From Candidatus Sumerlaeota bacterium (GTDB lineage: Bacteria > Sumerlaeota > T1SED10-198M): a stretch of DNA of 5,260 bases. The stretch covers positions 1-5,260 of the forward strand of contig PWGE01000360.1 in NCBI GenBank assembly GCA_003554345.1, written 5' to 3'. A model generated the notes under the pieces. It saw nothing but the letters and a program-made list of their open reading frames with translations, did not search any database and was not told the DNA's origin. Each line of letters begins with the position of its first letter. Within the stretch, counting starts at the first letter, position 1. Both the position numbers and the translations under genes were made by a program. Shown piece after piece: positions 1-5,260 of the stretch.

Positions 1-647
1 CCGGAAGAGGCATTTGTTATAAAGCGTATAGGGTCAATATATTCGCGACTGCTGCCTACCGTGAGCAGGACTGATTTGTCTTTGAGAAAAGCCAGTTGGG
101 GAGCCAGGCATTTTTCCGCTTCCAGTATAATCCTATCTTCCGAGGGCAGACGTCCCTCTCCTTTTCCTTCACAGAGAAGAGGACCTGAATCGGGTTTGAG
201 TATATGAACTCCTTTTTTATCCAGACTCTGGAGGTTTTCCTGTACCGATATATGGTAGAGCATGCGACTGTTCATGGCCGGACAGATCAGAACAGGACAG
301 GTAACACTTAACGAAGTTGTGCTGAGAAGGTCATCGGCTATACCATGGTTCATTTTTCCAATAAAATTGGCGGTGGCAGGGGCAATAATAAGAAGATCAG
401 CCCATTCCTGGAAATCTATGTGGTGAATATTAAAGGTATTGTTTGTAACAAAGGTTGAAGTATATGGAGGATGTCCCGTTAAGTAGCCAAAGAGCTCCGG
501 TTGCACAAAATGCGTGGCGTTTTCCGTGAGTATAACTTTCACCTCTGCCCCGGCTTTCTGAAAGTGCCGGATGAGGGGAGGAATCTTATAGGCGGCGATC
601 CCTCCGGTAATTCCTATCAGTATTTTTTTGTTTTCAAGAAAGTTCAT
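1..647 (-). CDS. coaBC: CoaBC, bifunctional phosphopantothenoylcysteine decarboxylase / phosphopantothenate-cysteine ligase (partial, 3' end off window)
   Basis: The first 215 residues are present; the family is usually about 400, and the rest lies left of base 1. CoaB joins cysteine to 4'-phosphopantothenate and CoaC, an FMN-dependent flavoprotein, decarboxylates the product, giving 4'-phosphopantetheine for CoA synthesis in the cytoplasm. Seen in order: N-terminal flavoprotein start ILIGITGGIAAYK (9-21), the likely catalytic His of CoaC (H76, in IHHIDF), WADLLIIAPATANFIGK (82-98), GIADDLLSTT (102-111), the PxMNxxM motif PAMNSRM (123-129, with N126), and the substrate-clamp Cys in LLCEGKGEGR (C159). 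The start of the CoaB domain follows at about 191, with REYIDPIRFITNASS (201-215) matching the usual TREPIDPVRFITNxSS. The family's GPT before that Arg is here GSS, a mild divergence. The ATG at 647-645 lies inside the gmk end (14-bp overlap), with AAGGA 8 nt upstream. Last visible gene of the leftward operon. Identification is very secure. Confidence 0.95.
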   Translation of the reverse strand, partial: MNFLENKKILIGITGGIAAYKIPPLIRHFQKAGAEVKVILTENATHFVQPELFGYLTGHPPYTSTFVTNNTFNIHHIDFQEWADLLIIAPATANFIGKMNHGIADDLLSTTSLSVTCPVLICPAMNSRMLYHISVQENLQSLDKKGVHILKPDSGPLLCEGKGEGRLPSEDRIILEAEKCLAPQLAFLKDKSVLLTVGSSREYIDPIRFITNASS

Positions 648-1203
648 GAGAAGGTTCCTTCTGTATAATCGACTTGATTTTTTCAATACATGCTCTGAGA
701 TCATCGTTGATTACCACATAGTCAAAAAGTTCTTTCCGGGCAATTTCTTCCCGGGCATTTTTCAGCCTGGTACGTATAATATCAGGGTGATCGGTACCCC
801 TCTTCTGAAGTCGTCTCTTGAGTTCCTCGAGGGAAGGGGCCATAATGAAAATCAAAAGTGCCTGGGGCATCTGTTCTTTGATGGAAAGGGCTCCCTGAAC
901 ATCAATATCAAGAAGAATGTGTTTTCCCCTGGCAAGTTGTTCTTTTATGAAAGAGCGGCGGGTTCCATACCAGTTGTCATGCACTCGTGCATGCTCTAAA
1001 AACTCTTTTTTCTGAATTAAATTTTTAAACTCTTCTTCTGATACGAAAAAATAATCCCGTCCATTGACCTCTCCTTCACGCGGCTTACGTGTAGTTACTG
1101 AAACAGAATAGGTGGCATCGGGAAGTTCTTTGAGAAGTGCTTTGTATATGGTTGTTTTTCCCGCTCCTGATGGAGCGCTCAAAACGATAAGTTTGCCGGA
1201 CAT
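634..1203 (-). CDS. gmk: Guanylate kinase
   Basis: Cytoplasmic kinase that transfers phosphate from ATP to GMP (or dGMP), giving GDP for RNA, DNA and signalling nucleotides. At 189 residues it is near normal length (about 190-210) and looks complete. The P-loop is SAPSGAGKTT (residues 9-18, K16 and T17). The GMP-binding segment is SVTTRKPREGEVNGRDYFFV (35-54), with R39, R42 and Y51. The second GMP-binding region is EHARVHDNWYGT (70-81). LLDIDVQGA (97-105) carries the conserved Asp and Gln, KRGTD (134-138) is the lid region, and R144 and R151 follow in the family's RTRLxNAxxEI pattern. The ATG start has AGGA 6 nt upstream, and begins 11 bp after the yicC stop. The 3' end overlaps coaBC by 14 bp, so an rpoZ (omega subunit) gene, common at this spot in Firmicutes, is absent here. 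Confidence 0.98.
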   Translation of the reverse strand: MSGKLIVLSAPSGAGKTTIYKALLKELPDATYSVSVTTRKPREGEVNGRDYFFVSEEEFKNLIQKKEFLEHARVHDNWYGTRRSFIKEQLARGKHILLDIDVQGALSIKEQMPQALLIFIMAPSLEELKRRLQKRGTDHPDIIRTRLKNAREEIARKELFDYVVINDDLRACIEKIKSIIQKEPSHELS

Positions 1204-1214
1204 GAGAGTTCCTG

Positions 1215-2090
1215 TTATTCTATATTTTGGATTTGTTCGCGCATTTTTTCTGCTTCAGATTTAAGCTGTAAAGCTATTTTGACCAGAGAGTAACGATTGG
1301 ATTTGGAAGAAATCGTATTGATTTCGCGAGAGCATTCCTGGGCAGTAAAATCGAGTTTTCTGCCCGTCGGCCCCTTTTCTTTACAGGTAGAGCGGATTTC
1401 TTTGAGATGTGCGCGCAAACGTTCGATTTCTTCGGTTATATCAGCTTTATTGCACCAGAAAACTGCCTCCTGTACAAGGCGTTCTTCAGGTACCTGGGGA
1501 ACTTCGCTGGAGAACTCCTTGAGCCTCTCTCTGAATTTTTCCAGGGTTTGAGGCAAAAGGTCCTGAGCTTCTTCTTCCAGCCTGTTTACCAGGTCTTCCA
1601 TTTTTTGCGTGATATTTTCAAGGTGGTTCTGGAGTTCTTTTCCTTCCCTTTCCCTGTATTGTTCGAAAATTTCCAGGCATTTTTCCAATGCCTCGAAAAG
1701 CTGAGAGTTTAGTTCGGGATTTTCTTTTTCTTCCAGCGAAAAAATCTCAGGACATTGTAAAAAATCACCTGTTCTGAGAGAGGAGGGTAAAGAAAAATGT
1801 TCACTGAGTCGTGAAAGTGCTTCGTAATACTGGCGTGCCAGGTCTTCATTCAGGATAAGTTGTGTTATAGAAGCCTCCCGGGCAGGATAAAAGTTCACTG
1901 ATATTTTGAGTGAGCCTCTGGCAATCTTTTTTTTGAGGTACTGGGTGACGGCTACTTCCTGGGCAGCAAATATCTGGTTTGCCCGATAACGGATATTTAA
2001 AAATCGGTGATTAAAGCTTTTTATTTCAATTTCGATGGATCCCAGCGGAGAAGGATGAGAAACTTTTCCATAGCCTGTCATGCTTTTCAT
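1215..2090 (-). CDS. yicC: YicC/YloC family endoribonuclease
   Basis: Full-length member (291 residues; the family is about 290). The N-terminal YicC domain opens with KSMTGYGK (2-9), followed by IEIKSFNHRFLNIRYR (21-36), a conserved E near 45, and ARGSLKISV (57-65). The middle (about 130-220) is strongly charged and helical, probably coiled coil. The C-terminal DUF1732 domain has DITEEIERLRAHL (217-229), GPTGRKLDFTAQECSREINTIS split over 240-261, and the terminal KSEAEKMREQIQNIE (277-291). Known for the family: E. coli YicC and B. subtilis YloC are reported as RNA endonucleases, YicC acting in small-RNA turnover; the targets in this organism cannot be read from sequence. The start overlaps the upstream permease stop as ATGA, with AGGA 9 nt upstream, which implies translational coupling. 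Linkage to gmk is widespread in bacteria. Confidence 0.95.
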   Translation of the reverse strand: MKSMTGYGKVSHPSPLGSIEIEIKSFNHRFLNIRYRANQIFAAQEVAVTQYLKKKIARGSLKISVNFYPAREASITQLILNEDLARQYYEALSRLSEHFSLPSSLRTGDFLQCPEIFSLEEKENPELNSQLFEALEKCLEIFEQYREREGKELQNHLENITQKMEDLVNRLEEEAQDLLPQTLEKFRERLKEFSSEVPQVPEERLVQEAVFWCNKADITEEIERLRAHLKEIRSTCKEKGPTGRKLDFTAQECSREINTISSKSNRYSLVKIALQLKSEAEKMREQIQNIE

Positions 2091-3286
2091 TGAGAATCAT
2101 CCTGTTTTTGAGACTCTGTCTGAAGTTTGAGATTCTCTTTTTTCATTTTTGCCGGCTGAAAATAAAGTTCTACAAAGAGAACCTTTAGAATGATGGCAGT
2201 GGGAATGGAAAGGAGAATCCCGCCTATTCCATATTGTCCTCCGATGACCAGTGCCAGTATAACCAGAATGGGATGCAGATGTGCGCGGTCTCCAATCAAC
2301 TTGGGAGAAATAATGAAGGCATCAAAAAATTGCACCAGGCTAAACAAAAGAATGACCGGAATAGTCTGGGTCAGGATGGCTTCAATGCTTGGATATCCCA
2401 TAATAATAGCCAGAATAACGGCGGGAATAGCTCCGACCACTGGTCCCAGATAGGGGATAATATTTGTTATTCCTGCCAGTAATCCAATTAAAATAGCATG
2501 AGGAATGTTCAGAATGGTTAATCCTATAGCCACCAGTACTCCCACCAATGAACAGATGAAAAGGCGGGTAGTAAGAAAATTGTATAAAGAATGGTCAATC
2601 TTTTTAATGATTCCTAAAAATCTTTGTTCATATTTATAGGGCACTAATACGAACAAAGCCTTTCTAACGGCTTCCATATCCTTTAAAAGATAAAATCCCA
2701 GGAAAAGGCCCAGAAAAATAGAGGTGAAAATGCCGAAAACGGAAATGGAAATAACCCCGACATAAGAAAGAATATTATGCCCGAATTCGAAGGTCTGTTC
2801 AAGAAAGTCACTTATATTCTCTGCTGAAAGAAACTCGATAAGCTCTTCATCCGCCAGCAGGTAATTTTGAATATAATGCTGTATCTGTTCATCTTCAAAA
2901 ATATTGATAATGATAATCCTGAACTGTTCGCTGATGTCTGGAAAAGATTCTATAAAAGTTGTCACTTCAATAATAACTACAGGTATAAATAAAAGTGCCA
3001 CTACTATAAAAATGAGCAGAAAACAAAGAAAAACCAGCACACTGCTCCATAGATATTTTATACCTGTTGACCGGGAAAATTTTAAGGCAAGAGGATGCAA
3101 CAGGTAGGCAATAAAAAAACCGATAAGGAGAGGAGTGAGAATTGCCAGTACAATCCTGATGGCAGAATTAAAATAGGTTAAGACCAGACCACCGGTGAGA
3201 AGACAGAGAAATATCAGCAGATAATAGGTGGGTTTCCAGAGAAAATGAGGCCATAAATATTGTTTCATTTTGCCATAAAATACCAT
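2087..3286 (-). CDS. AI-2E family transporter (YdiK/TqsA/PerM-type permease)
   Basis: A 399-residue multi-pass inner-membrane protein, within the usual 340-400 range. Hydrophobic segments are visible at roughly 21-38, 43-63, 79-107, 172-200, 241-259, 262-276, 283-297, 305-325, 338-350 and 352-375. A soluble loop at about 110-170, rich in acidic and aromatic residues, separates the third and fourth, as is typical. Family signatures are FYLLKDME (198-205), GITNIIPYLGPVVGAIPAVI (272-291), and the C-terminal stretch SPKLIGDRAHLHPILVILAL (327-346) then GGQYGIGGILLSIP (349-362). A charged hydrophilic tail (379-399) ends it. Family members have been linked to autoinducer-2 export, Na+/H+ antiport or unknown cargo, so no substrate is assigned. 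The start at 3286 is preferred over Met7 because GAGGA lies 4 nt upstream while Met7 has no Shine-Dalgarno. First gene of the leftward operon; no AI-2 synthesis gene is in view. Confidence 0.92.
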   Translation of the reverse strand: MVFYGKMKQYLWPHFLWKPTYYLLIFLCLLTGGLVLTYFNSAIRIVLAILTPLLIGFFIAYLLHPLALKFSRSTGIKYLWSSVLVFLCFLLIFIVVALLFIPVVIIEVTTFIESFPDISEQFRIIIINIFEDEQIQHYIQNYLLADEELIEFLSAENISDFLEQTFEFGHNILSYVGVISISVFGIFTSIFLGLFLGFYLLKDMEAVRKALFVLVPYKYEQRFLGIIKKIDHSLYNFLTTRLFICSLVGVLVAIGLTILNIPHAILIGLLAGITNIIPYLGPVVGAIPAVILAIIMGYPSIEAILTQTIPVILLFSLVQFFDAFIISPKLIGDRAHLHPILVILALVIGGQYGIGGILLSIPTAIILKVLFVELYFQPAKMKKENLKLQTESQKQDDSQ

Positions 3287-3290
3287 AATT

Positions 3291-3295
3291 TCCTC
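3291..3295 (-). promoter_or_regulatory. Ribosome binding site deciding the permease start
   Basis: GAGGA on the minus strand, 4 nt before the ATG at 3286. The next in-frame ATG (3268) has only A/T-rich sequence before it, so the longer N-terminus MVFYGKMKQ is chosen. Confidence 0.7.
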
Positions 3296-3318
3296 GATTT
3301 AAAAGATAAACAGAAGCA

Positions 3319-3353
3319 GGGGACACCCCGTCAGGTTGAAAAAAGAGACGGGG
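3319..3353 (-). promoter_or_regulatory. GC-rich stem-loop with competing hairpin in the leader of the leftward operon
   Basis: Read on the minus strand, CCCCGTC (3353-3347) and GACGGGG (3332-3326) form a perfect 7-bp stem around a 14-nt pyrimidine-rich loop. The same GGGG can instead pair with CCCC at 3322-3319 across a 3-nt TGT loop. The two pairings are mutually exclusive. The element ends about 33 nt before the permease start codon and stands out from otherwise A/T-rich DNA. A loosely T-rich stretch, not a clean T-run, follows toward 3297. I see no match to a known riboswitch class. It could be a leader attenuator, an mRNA-stabilising hairpin or a protein-binding inverted repeat; the pairing is seen, the function is inference. 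Confidence 0.45.
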
Positions 3354-3386
3354 CAGATAAAACGTGAAATCTTTTGCTCAAAATAA

Positions 3387-3415
3387 TTTGCACAATTTAA
3401 TTTCTACATTATAAT
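3387..3415 (+). promoter_or_regulatory. Sigma70-type promoter for nrnA-ssnA
   Basis: The -35 TTTGCA (3387-3392, four of six consensus bases) is separated by 17 bp from a perfect -10 TATAAT (3410-3415). Transcription would begin near 3421-3423, giving a leader of about 33 nt before the nrnA ATG. The sequence match is strong; use in vivo is inferred. Confidence 0.7.
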
Positions 3416-3436
3416 AGAATGTTTCTCAGTCGTTCA
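3408..3436 (-). promoter_or_regulatory. Possible leftward promoter sharing the palindromic -10
   Basis: The minus strand of the palindrome ATTATAAT (3408-3415) also reads TATAAT at 3413-3408. With a 17-bp spacer its -35 would be TGAACG (3436-3431), only three of six consensus bases. If used, transcription would start near 3402 and the leader of about 115 nt would contain the 3319-3353 stem-loop. The perfect -10 is seen; the weak -35 keeps confidence low. No better leftward promoter was found in the gap. Confidence 0.35.
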
Positions 3437-3437
3437 T

Positions 3438-3445
3438 AAAGGAAG
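3438..3445 (+). promoter_or_regulatory. Ribosome binding site of nrnA
   Basis: AAAGGAAG, with its AGGA core ending 11 nt before the ATG at 3455. The spacing is on the long side but it is the only purine-rich core before this start. Confidence 0.6.
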
Positions 3446-3454
3446 CAACGAAGA

Positions 3455-4441
3455 ATGAAAAAGGTATCAGATTATATTTTAAAAAATGACTGTTACATTG
3501 TGGTGGGACATAAAGAACCGGATGGGGATAGTGTGGGATCAGTGCTGGCAATGAAGCGATTTCTCAATAACATCGGGAAACGCGCTATTGCGCTGTTTGA
3601 AGAGGAATTAAATATACCTGTTGAGGAACTGGGCATTGAAGAAGAATATTACACCAGCCAGAATCTCCCTCCTCTTGAAAACTACTCTACACTTCTCATG
3701 CTTGATGCCCATCAGTGGTATCGTATAGGGAAGCTGGAAGCTCTTCTAAAACCCCGCGTGAAGGATCTGGTCTGTATAGACCATCATCCCAATCATGACC
3801 CGGAAGGGGTGGTTAATTATCTGGATTCTTCAGCGGCTGCAGTTGGAGAAATAGTTTATACGCTGATACATTATACCGATAATACCTCCGTTATTGATGA
3901 TACTATTGCCAGGTGCCTCTATCTTTCTATTTATTCAGATACCGGCGGTTTCAAATTTCCTAATACCAAAAAAGAAACCCATCAGCTGGTTGCCAGCTTG
4001 TTCGATTACGATATTAACCCCTATCATATGTATTCAGTCCTCAATGAACAGCGGACTCTTCCTCAATTACGGTTACTGGCAAAGGCACTGGAAACCTTAC
4101 GGCTGGTCTATAATGATCAGGTGGGCTACCTGGTAGTCAGTAAGGATATTTTACAGAGTACCAGGACTACCCTCGATGATATAAGAAACTTCACCTACTA
4201 TCCCCGGAGTATTAAATCCGTCCGTATTGCCCTGGTGTTCACTGAGAAAGAAGATTGCATCGACATTGCTTTTCGAAGTAAGGGGAGTATAGCTGTCAAT
4301 GATATTGCCCGTCATTTTGGAGGTGGAGGACATCCCAATGCAGCCGGAGCCGAGGTGAAGGGTATGGAACTTGAAGAACTGATTGTGGAGGTGTTGCATG
4401 CCTGCCAGAAAGTATTGCATAAAGAAAAGTGCCGCGTCTGA
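3455..4441 (+). CDS. nrnA: DHH/DHHA1 phosphoesterase, NrnA-type oligoribonuclease / pAp phosphatase
   Basis: A 328-residue cytoplasmic metal-dependent phosphoesterase, a normal length for NrnA (about 310-330). The DHH domain shows motif I GHKEPDGDSVGS (18-29; H19, D23 and D25 as Mn ligands), motif II LMLDAHQWYRIG (81-92, D84), motif III CIDHHPNHD (107-115, the D109-H110-H111 triad) and motif IV YSDTGGFKFPNT (160-171, D162). The DHHA1 domain includes RSKGSIAVNDIARHF (274-288), then the substrate-binding GGGGHPNAAGAE (289-300). Family knowledge: NrnA degrades 2-5 nt RNAs and removes the 3'-phosphate from pAp, finishing mRNA decay in bacteria that lack Orn. Some relatives hydrolyse cyclic dinucleotides or pApA, so the exact substrate is not settled. 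It lacks the CBS and RecJ extensions, so it is not RecJ or a PolyA-polymerase fusion. It overlaps ssnA by 44 bp. Confidence 0.93.
   Translation: MKKVSDYILKNDCYIVVGHKEPDGDSVGSVLAMKRFLNNIGKRAIALFEEELNIPVEELGIEEEYYTSQNLPPLENYSTLLMLDAHQWYRIGKLEALLKPRVKDLVCIDHHPNHDPEGVVNYLDSSAAAVGEIVYTLIHYTDNTSVIDDTIARCLYLSIYSDTGGFKFPNTKKETHQLVASLFDYDINPYHMYSVLNEQRTLPQLRLLAKALETLRLVYNDQVGYLVVSKDILQSTRTTLDDIRNFTYYPRSIKSVRIALVFTEKEDCIDIAFRSKGSIAVNDIARHFGGGGHPNAAGAEVKGMELEELIVEVLHACQKVLHKEKCRV
4387..4393 (+). promoter_or_regulatory. Strong internal ribosome binding site for ssnA
   Basis: GGAGGTG, with GGAGG ending 6 nt before the ATG at 4398, inside the 3' end of nrnA. It is the strongest Shine-Dalgarno noticed in the window. 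Together with the lack of any other ATG, GTG or TTG in this frame before the conserved ELLIKNATLIT segment, it fixes the ssnA start. Confidence 0.75.
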
Positions 4442-5260
4442 GCTTCTTATAAAAAATGCCACGCTGATTACTTTTGATGATGGTCATCCCTTTTTTCAAC
4501 CGGGGAATATCCTCGTCAGGGATGGGATCATTCAGAAAGTTTCGGAAGAGGAGATACCGATATCAAATGCTATTCCCATCCTGAACCTGAACAGAGACTA
4601 TGTGGTTTTTCCGGGATTTATCAATGCCCATAATCATATTTACAGTGCCCTGGCTCGGGGTGTTCCATTAGAGAAACCACCGACTGACTTTTCGGGTGTA
4701 CTGGAAAATCTCTGGTGGCGACTGGATAAAGCGCTGGACGAAGAATCGGTGTACTATTCTGCATGTGCAGCTATGATGGATGCTTTGAGCGGTGGTACCA
4801 CCTCGATGATCGACCACCACAGCTCGCCTTCTTTTATTTCTGGTTCCCTGGAGATACTTCGCCAGGTAGCAGATGATTTTGGAGTTGGTATAAATCTCTG
4901 TTATGAGATTTCTGACCGGGATGGAAAAGATAAAAGAGATGAGGCGCTTCGTGAAAATGAACGTATGCTTGAGAAAAACACGGATGGTGCGGTCTCTGCG
5001 CTGGTGGGCTTGCATGCTTCTTTTACTGTGAGTGATGAGACATTGAAGAAAGCAGCCGAACTCGTTCAAAAATATGATACCGGTATACATATCCATCTAT
5101 GTGAAGATCGCATTGATATGCAGCATTCATTAAAAAATTATGGAATGTCACCCCTCCAGCGGCTGGAAAAATTTGGCCTTCTTAATGAAAAGTCCGTGCT
5201 TGTGCATGGGGTGCATCTTATCGAAGAAGATTATGCGTTACTGAAAAAGTATAACCCCAC
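4398..5260 (+). CDS. ssnA: SsnA-type putative amidohydrolase (partial, 3' end off window)
   Basis: The first 287 residues of a protein expected to be about 440 long. It belongs to the metal-dependent amidohydrolase superfamily, in the TRZ/ATZ/cytosine-deaminase group. The small N-terminal beta domain begins ELLIKNATLITF (15-26). The metal motif is PGFINAHNHIYSALARG (72-88; H78 and H80). The SsnA hallmark is LENLWWRLDKALDEESVYYS (102-121), then GGTTSMIDHHSSPSFISGSL (132-151), closely resembling my recollection of E. coli SsnA. Further conserved positions are H206 in LHASFTVSD (the family usually has HAPFT), HIHLCED (231-237; H233 likely metal ligand, E236 likely catalytic) and LVHGVHL (268-274). 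The metal Asp lies beyond the window. SsnA is found in molybdenum-hydroxylase/YgfK clusters and has been tied to anaerobic urate breakdown; its exact reaction is not firmly established to my knowledge. The start gives about 15 residues more than typical SsnA. Confidence 0.92.
   Translation, partial: MPARKYCIKKSAASELLIKNATLITFDDGHPFFQPGNILVRDGIIQKVSEEEIPISNAIPILNLNRDYVVFPGFINAHNHIYSALARGVPLEKPPTDFSGVLENLWWRLDKALDEESVYYSACAAMMDALSGGTTSMIDHHSSPSFISGSLEILRQVADDFGVGINLCYEISDRDGKDKRDEALRENERMLEKNTDGAVSALVGLHASFTVSDETLKKAAELVQKYDTGIHIHLCEDRIDMQHSLKNYGMSPLQRLEKFGLLNEKSVLVHGVHLIEEDYALLKKYNP

Larger units (their letters stand above)
3287..3454. other. Divergent intergenic region
   Basis: The only sizeable non-coding gap in the window (168 bp), between two genes that point away from each other. 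It should hold the promoters of both transcription units. The half nearest the permease carries the GC-rich inverted repeat; the half nearest nrnA is A/T-rich with the promoter elements. No tRNA-like fold and no small ORF with a convincing start was seen. Confidence 0.85.

Noticed and set aside
649-662. AGAAGG/CCTTCT inverted repeat as a stable hairpin
   Set aside because: The centre is only 2 nt, so the fold must open to about 4 weak base pairs; probably chance around a Shine-Dalgarno. Kept only as a side note.
628-999. Plus-strand open frame of 123 codons opposite gmk
   Set aside because: Lies antisense to the unmistakable guanylate kinase, has no recognisable domain and no convincing ribosome site; a shadow frame.
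1297-1712. Two overlapping plus-strand open frames opposite yicC
   Set aside because: Both are antisense to conserved YicC codons and their translations look like reverse-frame artefacts, rich in F, S and L.
2190-2482. Plus-strand open frames opposite the permease C-terminal half
   Set aside because: The region encodes the best-conserved part of the AI-2E permease on the other strand; no independent coding evidence.
3319-3353. The GC-rich inverted repeat as an intrinsic terminator
   Set aside because: It lies between divergent genes where no transcript should end, and neither strand has a clean T-run after the stem; a leader role fits better.
4151-4499. Minus-strand open frames opposite the nrnA-ssnA junction
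   Set aside because: They cover the DHHA1 GGGGH motif and the ssnA start on the opposite strand; no domain and no promoter seen.
4668-5096. Minus-strand open frame of 142 codons opposite ssnA
   Set aside because: Plus-strand reading gives continuous, strongly conserved SsnA sequence over the same bases, so this is a shadow frame.

Overview
The window looks like ordinary chromosomal DNA from an anaerobic-type bacterium with moderate-to-low GC (low-to-mid 40s percent by eye, not computed). It is densely packed. Gene content (yicC-gmk-coaBC order, an NrnA-type DHH phosphoesterase, an SsnA-type amidohydrolase) would fit a clostridial relative, a spirochaete or an anaerobic candidate phylum. No gene here settles the phylum, so I leave it open.

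Layout: two divergent transcription units leave a 168-bp intergenic region (3287-3454). The leftward unit (minus strand) reads AI-2E-family transporter/permease (3286-2087), yicC (2090-1215), gmk (1203-634), then coaBC (647 to beyond base 1). Its junctions are a 4-bp ATGA overlap, an 11-bp gap and a 14-bp overlap, so it is almost certainly one operon. The rightward unit (plus strand) reads nrnA-like DHH/DHHA1 phosphoesterase (3455-4441), then ssnA (4398 to beyond base 5260). These two overlap by 44 bp, with a strong Shine-Dalgarno for ssnA inside nrnA.

The intergenic region holds a good sigma70-type promoter for nrnA. Its -10 is part of an 8-bp palindrome (ATTATAAT) that could also serve the leftward operon. 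It also holds a GC-rich stem-loop with a competing short hairpin, located where the leftward leader RNA would be.

Functionally, the leftward unit joins core housekeeping steps: GMP to GDP (Gmk), two steps of coenzyme A synthesis (CoaBC), a YicC/YloC-family endoribonuclease and a multi-pass membrane protein. The rightward unit joins a nanoRNA/pAp hydrolase to SsnA, a protein otherwise found in gene clusters for selenium-linked molybdenum hydroxylases and anaerobic purine (urate) breakdown. That makes the unseen sequence to the right the most interesting place to look. I found no CRISPR array, mobile element, tRNA or rRNA, and no clear new system inside the window. The best leads are the leader structure, the symmetric promoter and the nrnA-ssnA coupling.
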